Source: Betaproteobacteria bacterium
Lineage (GTDB): Bacteria; Pseudomonadota; Gammaproteobacteria; Burkholderiales; Burkholderiaceae_C
Length of the DNA stretch: 64,000 bases
Assembly (NCBI GenBank): GCA_016704535.1
Contig: JADIZZ010000002.1
Location: forward strand, 496,001 to 560,000
Reading direction: 5' to 3'
Shown: piece after piece, positions 18,109 through 26,882 of the stretch
Numbering within the stretch: the first letter of the stretch is position 1
Layout of the letters: the number at the start of each line of letters is the position of its first letter
Translations under genes and position numbers: made by a program
Notes under the pieces: model-generated
Seen by the model: only the letters and a program-made list of their open reading frames with translations
What the model was told of the DNA's origin: nothing
Database searches by the model: none

Positions 18109-18549
18109 ATGTCGAATTGGGGCCGACGAGCCAGCGTCCTGGCCGGGGTGGGCTGGCTGGGCTTGTCGGCAATGTCACGGGTCGTCCGCGCCCAACCGAA
18201 GGGGGCCTTGCGGCCGCTTCGGCCGGGCCTCCTGCCCATCACCAGCACGCGCATGCTCTTGCGCAACTACCTGCCGGTGCAGGCCTATCTCGAACGCGAG
18301 CTGCGCAAGTCGGTGGAGCTGCTGACGGCGAGCGACTTCCGCAGCTTTCACGCGAACACGCAGCAGGGCCAGTACGACCTGGTGGTGACCGCCTCGCACC
18401 TGGGGCGGCTTGCCCAGCTTGACGCCGGGTGGCTGCCTCTGGTGCGCTACCAGGCCATGCATCGCACGCCATCGTCACTCGGCTACCTCGAACGGCGTCA
18501 AGAATGCGGTCCTGCGGTAGGCTCTGGTCATGAATCAGACGCCCGTTGA
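18109..18549 (+). pseudogene. Truncated phosphate/phosphonate-type periplasmic binding protein
   Basis: Starting at ATG 18109 there is a twin-Arg-like signal (MSNWGRRASVLAGVGWLG), then LLPITSTRMLLRNYLPVQAY, then ELLTASDFRSFHANTQQGQY and DLVVTASHLGRLAQL, the N-terminal lobe of PhnD-like substrate-binding proteins. Homology ends near residue 120 (about 18470) where full proteins continue for another ~160 residues; the remaining codons are non-homologous and run into the next gene. It cannot close on a ligand, so it is a pseudogene. Confidence 0.75.
18518..18523 (+). promoter_or_regulatory. -10-like TAGGCT six bases before start codon
   Basis: TAGGCT ends 6 nt before ATG 18530, the same spacing as for the TACATT/TACAAT elements elsewhere in the window. 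There is no ribosome-binding site, so a leaderless mRNA is possible. Confidence 0.3.
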
Positions 18550-18928
18550 ACATTGGCATGCGCTTGTGCGAGCGCAGGACCCGTCGGGGCTGGATGAACT
18601 GCTGGCCGAAGATGCGATCTTCATATCACCCGTCGTCCACACCGCCCAGCGCGGAAAGGCCATAACCAAGGCTTACCTGAGCGCTGCGTTTGTGGTGTTC
18701 TTCAATCCGGGCTTTCGCTACGTCCGGGAAATCGTCGGACCCTTCGACGCAATGCTGGAGTTCGAGACAGAAATCGACGGAGTCTTGGTCAACGGCGTTG
18801 ACATCATCAAGTGGAACCCGGCCGGGAAGATCGTTGAGTTCAAAGTCATGGTCCGCCCGCTGAAGGCGATCACGATCATCCACGAGCGCATGGCCGCCAT
18901 GCTCGCCTCGGCCAAGCGGCCGCAGTGA
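18530..18928 (+). CDS. NTF2-like / SnoaL-fold protein
   Basis: A protein of 132 residues. HWHALVRAQDPSGLDELLAE, then DAIFISPVVHTAQRGKA and a C-terminal IIKWNPAGKIVEFKVMVRPL, mark an NTF2-like fold. The function is unknown. Its G+C is visibly lower than that of the neighbours, as for the following acetyltransferase gene, which suggests both arrived together by transfer. Its start overlaps the tail of the truncated binding protein frame. Confidence 0.82.
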   Translation: MNQTPVEHWHALVRAQDPSGLDELLAEDAIFISPVVHTAQRGKAITKAYLSAAFVVFFNPGFRYVREIVGPFDAMLEFETEIDGVLVNGVDIIKWNPAGKIVEFKVMVRPLKAITIIHERMAAMLASAKRPQ

Positions 18929-18992
18929 CACCAGACCCCCCCGCCCGGCTGGCTCGAGCGTTAGCAGGCCTTGAAATCGTCACCACAGCGGC

Positions 18993-19541
18993 ATGCAAGC
19001 CTTCGTGAATTTGCCCATCCGGACGCAGCGGCTCCAGCTGCGACCTTTGCGCGACGGGGATGTCGATCGGCTCTTCGACATCCACTCAGACCCAAGAGTC
19101 ATGAGGTACTGGAGCACGTCGGCGTGGCAAACCCCTGAACCAGCACGCGCGATGGTCGCTAAGGATCTTGGCTCAGCTACAAGGGAATATCTTCGTCTCG
19201 GGATCGAATCATCGGCAACCGGGGAACTGCTGGGGACCTGCACGCTCTTCGGAATCAACGCGCAATGTCGCCGCGCAGAGGTCGGATATGTCTTGGCGTC
19301 GCCGGCCTGGGGTCAAGGCTATATGAACGAAGCGCTGTCGGGCTTGATCGACTACGCATTCGCCGAGCTGAACTTGAATCGAATCGAGGCCGACATCGAT
19401 CCGAGAAACGAATCATCGCGACGAGTTCTCGAACGTCTCAAGTTCGTGAGAGAAGGCTACCTTCGAGAGCGCTGGATCGTGGGCGAAGAGGTCTCTGACA
19501 CCGCTCTGTATGGCCTGCTGCAACGCGAATGGAAACGATAG
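18993..19541 (+). CDS. GNAT family N-acetyltransferase (RimJ/RimL type)
   Basis: A protein of 182 residues. The GNAT fold is clear: RTQRLQLRPLRDGDVDRLFD at the N-terminus, the beta-bulge strand RAEVGYVLASPAWGQGYMNE with a Q-x-x-G-x-G/A-like acetyl-CoA loop, then LNRIEADIDPRNESSRRVLE and RLKFVREGYLRER typical of RimJ-like enzymes. It transfers acetyl groups from acetyl-CoA to an amine, either a ribosomal-protein N-terminus or a small molecule. The lower G+C than flanking genes suggests horizontal origin. Confidence 0.88.
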   Translation: MQAFVNLPIRTQRLQLRPLRDGDVDRLFDIHSDPRVMRYWSTSAWQTPEPARAMVAKDLGSATREYLRLGIESSATGELLGTCTLFGINAQCRRAEVGYVLASPAWGQGYMNEALSGLIDYAFAELNLNRIEADIDPRNESSRRVLERLKFVREGYLRERWIVGEEVSDTALYGLLQREWKR

Positions 19542-19639
19542 CCATGGCTTCTTCACAGCGAGTGCGAGGGCGATTGCCGCGCAAGCCGACCCCCGCGGCG
19601 CGCCCAGTACTCCGACTGCGAGCGCGCCACGCCGGCGCG

Positions 19640-20290
19640 TCAGACCAGCGGGGGCGGCAGCTGCTCGGCCGCAAACACATGCTTCAGCGCCGGCCGCGCC
19701 AGCATGCGCTGGAGGTAGGGGCCGATGTGCGCGAAGTCGCGTGCCGGGCGGCTGCCGAAGTTGCGCGTCCAGCGGCACAGCATGAAGGCCAGCGGGTCGA
19801 CCGCGCTGTAGTGCGCGCCCAGCAGCCAGGGGCCGCCATGGCCGGCCAGCTGGTCGTCGATCTGCTTCAGGCAGGCGACCACCTTGGCTTCGGCATGCGC
19901 CTTCACCTGCGCCGTGCCGTCGGCGTTGCCCTCGTCCACCCAACGTTCGGGGTAGAAGTAATGGATCAGCGTGGCCTGCAGCGTGTTGCTCAGCCACAGC
20001 ATCCACTTGTAGTAATGCGCGCGCTCGGCGCTGCCCAGCGGCGGGGCCAGGCCGGCGGCCGGGTGGGTGTCGGCCAGGTGCAGCAGGATGGCCGCGGTCT
20101 CGTACATCACGAGATCGCCGTCCACCAGCACCGGGATGAGCCCGTTCGGGTTCAGCTTCAGGTAGGCGGGCGACTTGTGGCCGTCGTTGGCGCGGTCGAC
20201 AAGTTGCAGCGTGAAGGTCGCGTTCAGTTCGCGCAGCAGGGAGTGCACCGCAAAGCTGGCGGCGCCGGGCAGATAGTGCAAGGTGATCAT
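19640..20290 (-). CDS. Glutathione S-transferase family protein
   Basis: A protein of 216 residues. The N-terminal thioredoxin-fold domain (ITLHYLPGAASFAVHSLLRE; glutathione-binding NPNGLIPVLVDGD and YETAAILLHLAD) is followed by an all-helical C-terminal domain. It is cytosolic and conjugates or reduces with glutathione. The class is beta/theta-like; the substrate is not predictable. It is divergent from the OsmC-like gene with only 72 bases between. Confidence 0.9.
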   Translation of the reverse strand: MITLHYLPGAASFAVHSLLRELNATFTLQLVDRANDGHKSPAYLKLNPNGLIPVLVDGDLVMYETAAILLHLADTHPAAGLAPPLGSAERAHYYKWMLWLSNTLQATLIHYFYPERWVDEGNADGTAQVKAHAEAKVVACLKQIDDQLAGHGGPWLLGAHYSAVDPLAFMLCRWTRNFGSRPARDFAHIGPYLQRMLARPALKHVFAAEQLPPPLV

Positions 20291-20362
20291 GCCGGCAATG
20301 CTACGCGGTGGGCAGTACGGCCTCGGTCATGATGCGAAGCTGAACTTCGTCGGGAGCCGGGC

Positions 20363-20830
20363 ATGGCCGAGTACACCGCGCAGCTGCGCTGGCAGCGTGG
20401 CGAGCACGAGAACTTCATCGATCAGCGCTACAGCCGCCGCCACACGCTGCGATTCGACGGTGGCGTGGTGCTGGCCGCGTCGTCGTCGCCCTCGGTGGTG
20501 CCGCTACCGATGTCCGACGCAGCGGCCGTCGACCCCGAAGAGATGTTCGTCGCCGCACTGTCCAGCTGCCACATGCTGTGGTTCCTGTCGCTGGCTGCGA
20601 CGCGTGGGCAGGTGGTCGACCGCTATGAAGACGAAGCCGTCGGCGTGATGTCGCTCAATGTCCAAGGCCGATGGGCGATGACGCGTGTGACGCTCCGCCC
20701 GCGTGTGGAATTCGCCGGCACCAGCGCCCCGGACGCCACCGTGCTGGCCATGCTGCACCACGACGCCCACGAAGCCTGCTTCATCGCCAGTTCCGTCAAG
20801 ACCGAAGTACGTTGCGAGCCGCGAACCTGA
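20363..20830 (+). CDS. OsmC family protein
   Basis: A protein of 155 residues with the OsmC/Ohr fold: DPEEMFVAALSSCHMLWFLS carries the first conserved Cys and AHEACFIASSVKTEV the second, so the two-Cys peroxidase centre is present. It reduces organic hydroperoxides, using dihydrolipoamide or another thiol. The length and the SSCHMLWFL helix fit the OsmC-like (YhfA-like) subgroup rather than classical Ohr. Confidence 0.87.
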   Translation: MAEYTAQLRWQRGEHENFIDQRYSRRHTLRFDGGVVLAASSSPSVVPLPMSDAAAVDPEEMFVAALSSCHMLWFLSLAATRGQVVDRYEDEAVGVMSLNVQGRWAMTRVTLRPRVEFAGTSAPDATVLAMLHHDAHEACFIASSVKTEVRCEPRT

Positions 20831-20888
20831 AGGTCCACCCTCGGCCCAGGGGGCTTGAAACCGCCGCGCACTGCGCCCAGATGGCACG

Positions 20889-21719
20889 GTGACGCTGCTC
20901 GGGCCCCTGCTGTTCTTCCTTTTGCTGCTGGCGGCCGTGGCCGCGTGGCTGGCCGGCCCGCCGTTGCTGGCCGCGCTGCGCCGCGCGCGCGTGCGTCGCC
21001 AGCCTTTCCCGCGCACCTGGCGCGACATCCTGCGCCGTCGCATGCCAGCCTTTGCACGGCTTCCAGCTGACCTGCAGCTGCAGGTGAAGAAGCACGTGCA
21101 GGTGCTGCTGGCCGAGAAACCCTTCATCGGCTGTGCCGGGCTCGTGGTTACCGACGAGATGCGCGTGCTGATCGCCGCTCAGGCCGCGTTGCTGCTGTTG
21201 AACCGCCAGGCCGACTATTTCGGCAACCTGCGCCAGGTGCTGGTCTACCCCGGTGCCTTCGTCGTCGACCGGGAGCACGCCGATGGCAGCGGCCTGACGC
21301 ACGCCACCCGGCGCGCGCTGTCGGGTGAGTCGTGGCAACAGGGCCAGCTGCTTCTGAGCTGGGACGACGTGCTGGCCGGCGCAGCCGACCCCGAGGATGG
21401 CCACAACGTGGTCATTCACGAATTTGCGCACCAGCTCGACCAGGAACGCGGCCGCGCCAACGGTGCCCCCTGGCTGGGGCGGCGGGACGGCTACCCTGAC
21501 TGGGCGCGGGTGCTGAGCGCCGAGTTCGACGACCTGCGCCAGCGACTGGCACGTGGCGAAGACGGTGTCATCGATCCCTATGCCGCCACCGACCCGGCCG
21601 AGTTCTTCGCTGTCGTCAGTGAACACTTCTTCGAGCAGGCCGCGGCGCTGGCCGCTGCGCACCCGGCGCTGTATGGCGAGTTCACGCGGCTCTACCGTTG
21701 CGACCCGCGGGCCTGGTAG
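20889..21719 (+). CDS. MtfA-like zinc peptidase (M90)
   Basis: A protein of 276 residues. A GTG start at 20889 is required, because the in-frame ATG at 20881 meets a stop. The N-terminal membrane anchor (LLGPLLFFLLLLAAVAAWLA) is followed by the M90 catalytic region with HEFAH (His177, Glu178, His181) and the downstream Glu in AEFFAVVSEHFFEQ. E. coli MtfA is soluble, binds the glucose repressor Mlc and has aminopeptidase activity; this one carries an extra anchor, as do many betaproteobacterial forms. It is probably co-oriented and weakly coupled with the OsmC gene. Confidence 0.88.
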   Translation: MTLLGPLLFFLLLLAAVAAWLAGPPLLAALRRARVRRQPFPRTWRDILRRRMPAFARLPADLQLQVKKHVQVLLAEKPFIGCAGLVVTDEMRVLIAAQAALLLLNRQADYFGNLRQVLVYPGAFVVDREHADGSGLTHATRRALSGESWQQGQLLLSWDDVLAGAADPEDGHNVVIHEFAHQLDQERGRANGAPWLGRRDGYPDWARVLSAEFDDLRQRLARGEDGVIDPYAATDPAEFFAVVSEHFFEQAAALAAAHPALYGEFTRLYRCDPRAW

Positions 21720-22154
21720 AGGCAAGACCGACGGCGGCACCGGGGCGATTGCTTGGCGCATAGCGCTGGCTGTGCATGGCCTGCCCTTGCTGGTGCGTGT
21801 GGGTACAGTGCCGAAGGTGTTCGGTGTGCTGCAGTGGGAATTTCCTTTCACGGCGCGGCGTGGAGAGTGGGACGCGGCGTGAATGTGCCGTGTGACACGG
21901 GGCCAGACGAAGGCGCAGGAATCGATCGCACGCAGAACCACCCCATCCGGCCCGAGATGGTTTGTAATTAGTGCGCCGTTAAGGCGCGACGACGTAGAGC
22001 GAATTCCCATTCGTTTCCCTTCGTTAACGTCGAAGAGGCTCTCCGGGCTGATCGCGGTGATAATGCCGTTTCAAGAGGTGCGGTTTCGGTTTCAAGACAC
22101 CTCGGCCCCGCAAAAGACGGGCTCGCGCAGGGAGATATCAATTTCAATCACCAC
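21720..22154. other. 435-bp non-coding region upstream of the H-NS-like gene
   Basis: No gene was found. The right half is AT-richer than the rest of the window. Visible elements are a small dyad GCGCC-GTTAA-GGCGC (21973-21987), a -10-like GATAAT at 22059-22064 without a convincing -35, and a 6-bp inverted repeat GAGGTG/CACCTC (22075-22080, 22098-22103) around repeated TTTCAAGA/GGTTTC. It probably holds the promoter and a structured leader of the downstream nucleoid-protein gene. Confidence 0.4.
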
Positions 22155-22499
22155 ATGACCAAGACCTACGCGCAATACATCAAGCAGATCGAGATGCTCA
22201 AGGCCGATGCCGAAAAGGCACGGCGCAAGGAGGTGCAGGGAGTCATCGGCCGCATTCGTGAAGCCATCGTTGCCTACGGGCTGACTGCGGGGGATCTCGG
22301 CTTCGCTGGCAAGGGCAAGAGCACAGGCAAGGCCGTGCCCGCGAAGAAGCGCGGCGCCAAGACCAAAGCCAAGCCGGTGGCCGTGGTGAAGTTCCGCAAC
22401 GACAGCGGCGGCACCTGGGGCGGCCGCGGCAAGCGTCCGCAATGGCTGCGCGACGCGCTGGCGGCCGGGAAGACGCTCGCTGATTTTGCTGTGAAGTAG
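22155..22499 (+). CDS. H-NS family nucleoid-associated protein
   Basis: A protein of 114 residues. The N-terminal helical oligomerisation part (YAQYIKQIEMLKADAEKARR) is followed by a Lys-rich linker and the DNA-binding motif TWGGRGKRPQWLRDAL, the TWxGxGRxPxWL signature of H-NS/BpH3-type proteins. It binds AT-rich DNA and silences foreign genes. The linker with repeated Lys-Ala (PAKKRGAKTKAKPVAVVKF) is longer than in enterobacterial H-NS and resembles histone-like tails, common in Burkholderiales. Confidence 0.9.
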   Translation: MTKTYAQYIKQIEMLKADAEKARRKEVQGVIGRIREAIVAYGLTAGDLGFAGKGKSTGKAVPAKKRGAKTKAKPVAVVKFRNDSGGTWGGRGKRPQWLRDALAAGKTLADFAVK

Positions 22500-22514
22500 T
22501 AGGGACTTCAGGTC

Positions 22515-24008
<1,494 letters not shown>

Positions 24009-24094
24009 GGGTGGGCCTCCTGCGACCGGCCAGCGTACTGCAAAGGTGCCAGCTCGCCACCGGGGAAGTGCCCGGTGCGCAGGCAGCCAGGGGC

Positions 24095-24100
24095 TACATT
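24095..24100 (+). promoter_or_regulatory. -10-like TACATT before the EamA exporter gene
   Basis: TACATT ends 9 nt before ATG 24110. If it is used, the mRNA would be leaderless or have a leader of a few bases. There is no Shine-Dalgarno sequence in the remaining GC stretch. Confidence 0.4.
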
Positions 24101-24109
24101 GCGGGCCCC

Positions 24110-25108
24110 ATGCCCCCGAACCGCCACGCCCTCGTCACCGGCACCCTCTTCGCCCTGGCCGCGGGGCTCGTGTGGGGCCTCGTCTTCATCGCGCCCACGC
24201 TGCTGGGCGACTACCCGGCGGTGTTGCTGACCATGGGCCGCTACCTGGCCTTCGGCCTCATCGCGCTGCCGCTGGCCTGGTGGGACCGCACCCGCCTGGC
24301 CGAGCTGACGCGCGCCGACTGGCTCGAGGCCGCCAAGCTCTCGGCGGTGGGCAACCTGCTGTACTACCTGTGCCTGGCGGCGGCCATCCAGCGCGCCGGC
24401 GGGCCGCTGCCGACGATGGTCATCGGCACGCTGCCCGTGGTCATCGCCGTCACCGCCAACCTGAGGCGCGACGCCCACGGGGTCGCGCGCGAGGCCCGGT
24501 TGCCCTGGCTGCGCATGCTGCCATCGCTTCTGCTCATCGCCGCCGGGCTGGCCTGCGTCAACCAGGCCGAGATCACGCAGCTGCCTGCAGGCACCGACCT
24601 GCCGCGCTACGCGCTGGGTGCGCTGCTGGCCGTGGCGGCCGTCGCCTGCTGGACCTGGTACCCCATACGCAACGCCGAATGGCTGCGTGCGCATGCCGAA
24701 CGCAGCCCGCGCGCCTGGGCCACCGCGCAAGGGCTGACGACGCTGCCGATGGCCACTGCGGGTTATGCGCTGTTCTGGCTTTGGGCCGCACGCGATGGGG
24801 CCGGCACCGCGGGCTTCGCGATGCCCTTCGGCCCGCAGCCGCTGAAGTTCATCGGCCTCATGCTGGCTATAGGCCTGCTGGCCTCGTGGCTGGGCACGCT
24901 GTGCTGGAACGAGGCCAGCCAGCGCCTGCCGCCGGCGCTGGCCGGGCAGCTCATCGTCTTCGAAACGCTGGCGGCGCTGGGCTACGCCTTCGTGCTGCGC
25001 GGCCAGTGGCCGGGCTGGGTCACCGGCGCGGGTGTGGCGCTGCTGATCGCCGGCGTGGTGACGGCGCTGCGCGTTCGTCCGCTGCCGCACGGTGCGGGCG
25101 CGCCCTAG
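24110..25108 (+). CDS. EamA/DMT superfamily transporter
   Basis: A protein of 332 residues with ten predicted transmembrane helices in two EamA repeats (for example TGTLFALAAGLVWGLVFIAP and LAGQLIVFETLAALGYAFVL). These are inner-membrane drug/metabolite exporters, often for amino acids or their derivatives. The substrate is unknown. The start at 24110 follows a TACATT element. It is divergent from glpK. Confidence 0.88.
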   Translation: MPPNRHALVTGTLFALAAGLVWGLVFIAPTLLGDYPAVLLTMGRYLAFGLIALPLAWWDRTRLAELTRADWLEAAKLSAVGNLLYYLCLAAAIQRAGGPLPTMVIGTLPVVIAVTANLRRDAHGVAREARLPWLRMLPSLLLIAAGLACVNQAEITQLPAGTDLPRYALGALLAVAAVACWTWYPIRNAEWLRAHAERSPRAWATAQGLTTLPMATAGYALFWLWAARDGAGTAGFAMPFGPQPLKFIGLMLAIGLLASWLGTLCWNEASQRLPPALAGQLIVFETLAALGYAFVLRGQWPGWVTGAGVALLIAGVVTALRVRPLPHGAGAP

Positions 25109-25149
25109 CGCCCAGAATGCAGGCCTCCGCCTTCACACAGGACCAGCCC

Positions 25150-25557
25150 ATGAACACTCGCCGCCGTTTTGTCATGCTGATGCCCTGGGTTCCGCTGGCG
25201 GGCGTGTCGCTGCTGGCCGCCTGCTCCGACAAGGCGCCGCCGCCCGCCGCCAGCCCGGCGACTGCACCCGCTCCGGCCCCTTCACCGGCCGCTGTTGCCG
25301 ACACCACCGCGCCCACCACCGCGTCAGCCCCCACGCTCGTCAGCCCCAGCGACCCGCAGGCGCAGACTCTGGGCTATGTGCCCATGTCCAGCCAGGCCGA
25401 CGCGACGAAGTACAAGGCCCACGCCGCCAGCCAGAACTGCGGCAACTGCGTGCTCTACGCCGGGAAGGCCGGCGAAGCGTCCGGGCCCTGCCCGCTCTTC
25501 GCCGGCCGGCTGGTCAGCGCGGAGGGCTGGTGCAGCGCCTGGGCCAAGAAGGCTTGA
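25150..25557 (+). CDS. High-potential iron-sulfur protein with Tat/lipoprotein-type leader
   Basis: A protein of 135 residues. The C-terminal ~65 residues are a HiPIP: four cluster ligands Cys97, Cys100 (QNCGNC), Cys114 (GPCPLF) and Cys128 (GWCSAW) with the usual spacing. The N-terminus has a Tat-like TRRRF followed by a hydrophobic stretch and a lipobox LLAAC with Cys25, then an Ala/Pro-rich linker of about 45 residues. Classical HiPIPs are soluble periplasmic electron carriers with a simple Tat leader; a lipid-anchored form would tether the carrier to the membrane. An upstream ATG at 25117 would only lengthen the leader. Confidence 0.88.
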   Translation: MNTRRRFVMLMPWVPLAGVSLLAACSDKAPPPAASPATAPAPAPSPAAVADTTAPTTASAPTLVSPSDPQAQTLGYVPMSSQADATKYKAHAASQNCGNCVLYAGKAGEASGPCPLFAGRLVSAEGWCSAWAKKA

Positions 25558-25587
25558 GTCGCGCGCGCCACTGAGCCCGGCGGCGTT

Positions 25588-26361
25588 TCAGCCGTAGGTG
25601 TTGCGCAGCGTGCCCAGGCCATCGATCACCACCTCGACGGTGGTGCCCGACTTCATCGGCAGCACCCCCAGCGAGGTGCCGCACAGGATCACGTCGCCGG
25701 GCTCCAGGGTCATGTCCTGGCTGATGCGCCACACCAGGTCCTCGGGCGGGAAGAACATGTCGGCCAGCGCGTAGTTCTGGCGCTCGCGGCCGCCCACCAG
25801 CGTGCGCAGCATGGCGGCCGCGGGGTCGAAGGCCGTGTCGATGACCGGACCGAAGGCGCCGAAGCCGTCGAAGCTCTTGGCGCGTGTCCACTGCGGGAAG
25901 CTGGTGTCGCGGAACAGCAGCTCGATGGCCGTCACGTCGTTGGCGCAGCTGTAGCCGAAGATGCAAGCGGCGGCGTCCTCACGCGCGATGCGCCTGGCGC
26001 GGCGGCCGATCACGACCGCCAGTTCACCCTCGTAGGCCACCCGGCCCACCTCGGCCGGCGCGGCGGGGATGGGCTGGCCGTGCGCCGCGGCGCTGGACGG
26101 GCTCTTCAGGAAGTACAGCGGCTCGGCCGGCGTGGCCCAGCCGTTCTTGTCGGCCGCGGCGCGGAAGTTGTTCCACAGGCCGATGATCTTGCCTGGCGTG
26201 CAGGGCGGCAGCCAGGCGCCGGGCGCGATGTCGGCCAGTGTCAGCACTTCACCGCTGGGCTGCGGCGTGTCGAAGAGGCAGCCCTGGTGCAGTTGCACCT
26301 GTTCGCACTGCAGCAGGCCCAGCGTAGGCTGGCCGTGGTGGGTGAAACGCATCCATTGCAT
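25588..26361 (-). CDS. Fumarylacetoacetate hydrolase family protein
   Basis: A protein of 257 residues starting at ATG 26361 (MQWMRFTHHGQ). It carries the FAH-family catalytic core: IIGLWNNF, YEGELAVVIGRRARRIARED with the metal-binding Glu pair, GYSCANDVTA and the GDVILCGTSLGVLPMKSGTT substrate loop. The family hydrolyses, decarboxylates or isomerises beta-diketo acids with Mg/Mn. No aromatic-degradation operon surrounds it, so the substrate is open. This is the short (single-domain) type, unlike the 328-residue relative at 49 kb. Confidence 0.88.
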   Translation of the reverse strand: MQWMRFTHHGQPTLGLLQCEQVQLHQGCLFDTPQPSGEVLTLADIAPGAWLPPCTPGKIIGLWNNFRAAADKNGWATPAEPLYFLKSPSSAAAHGQPIPAAPAEVGRVAYEGELAVVIGRRARRIAREDAAACIFGYSCANDVTAIELLFRDTSFPQWTRAKSFDGFGAFGPVIDTAFDPAAAMLRTLVGGRERQNYALADMFFPPEDLVWRISQDMTLEPGDVILCGTSLGVLPMKSGTTVEVVIDGLGTLRNTYG

Positions 26362-26458
26362 CGTCTTGCTTCCGGGTGGGATGGGGCCGTGACGATAGCC
26401 CGGGCGCTGCCGTGTCGGCACCCAGGCCGGCCCGCATTCACAGCGCGGACGGCGCCGC

Positions 26459-26464
26459 TAAGAT
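26459..26464 (+). promoter_or_regulatory. -10-like TAAGAT before the 107-residue unknown gene
   Basis: TAAGAT ends 9 nt before ATG 26474, matching the pattern of start-proximal -10-like elements in this window. Confidence 0.3.
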
Positions 26465-26473
26465 CCTGCGGCC

Positions 26474-26797
26474 ATGCTCTCCCGCGTCATCCCCATCCTG
26501 CCGGTGCCCGCCAACGCCGGCCCTGGCGTTCCCTGGGCCGTGCCCCGCCTGAGCGGCGAGCCGGCGCAGCTACGCCGCGTGCTCGGTGCGCTGGAAACGG
26601 CGCTGCAGGACCGCCTGGGCTGGCGCCTGCCCGCCGGCACCTGGCTGCGTGAGCTGAGGCTGGACGAAGGCGAGGCCTTCGTCGCCATCACGCCCGAACT
26701 GGGCGGCGCCTGCGGGCCGTCGGCCGAGGTCGCCTTCGACACGCTGCGCCGGCTGCTCCCCGACACGGACATCTACGTCGGCGCGGCGCGAGGCTGA
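26474..26797 (+). CDS. Conserved small protein of unknown function
   Basis: A protein of 107 residues I do not recognise. It has no signal peptide or membrane helix. A predicted strand-helix pattern ends in ELGGACGPSAEVAFDTLRRL, then LPDTDIYVG, with one Cys; this recalls the strand-GxC-helix-strand layout of NifU/MIP18-like folds but lacks their diagnostic residues, so no assignment is made. Third-position G/C is high as in neighbours, and a -10-like hexamer precedes the ATG, so it is probably a real gene. Confidence 0.6.
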   Translation: MLSRVIPILPVPANAGPGVPWAVPRLSGEPAQLRRVLGALETALQDRLGWRLPAGTWLRELRLDEGEAFVAITPELGGACGPSAEVAFDTLRRLLPDTDIYVGAARG

Positions 26798-26870
26798 GCG
26801 GCGCGTCCATCCGGGAAACTTTCGCCGCACGACGGCCGCGATGGGCCGTGGGCCGACCCCGTTCGCGGAT

Positions 26871-26876
26871 TACATT
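26871..26876 (+). promoter_or_regulatory. -10-like TACATT fixing the GTG start of the outer-membrane protein gene
   Basis: TACATT ends exactly 6 nt before GTG 26883. The spacing equals that before the TTC38-like and metH1 genes and supports the GTG rather than the upstream ATG at 26841 as the start. Confidence 0.45.
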
Positions 26877-26882
26877 GCACGG

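Noticed and set aside
18929..18992. Possible attC site between the NTF2-like and acetyltransferase genes (GCGTTAGC)
   Set aside because: The 7-bp core does not fit GTTRRRY and no partner RYYYAAC arm is found; there is no integrase in the window.
26474..26797. MIP18/DUF59-type iron-sulfur assembly protein
   Set aside because: Only a loose strand-Cys-helix pattern is shared; the family's DPE and TPGCP motifs are absent.
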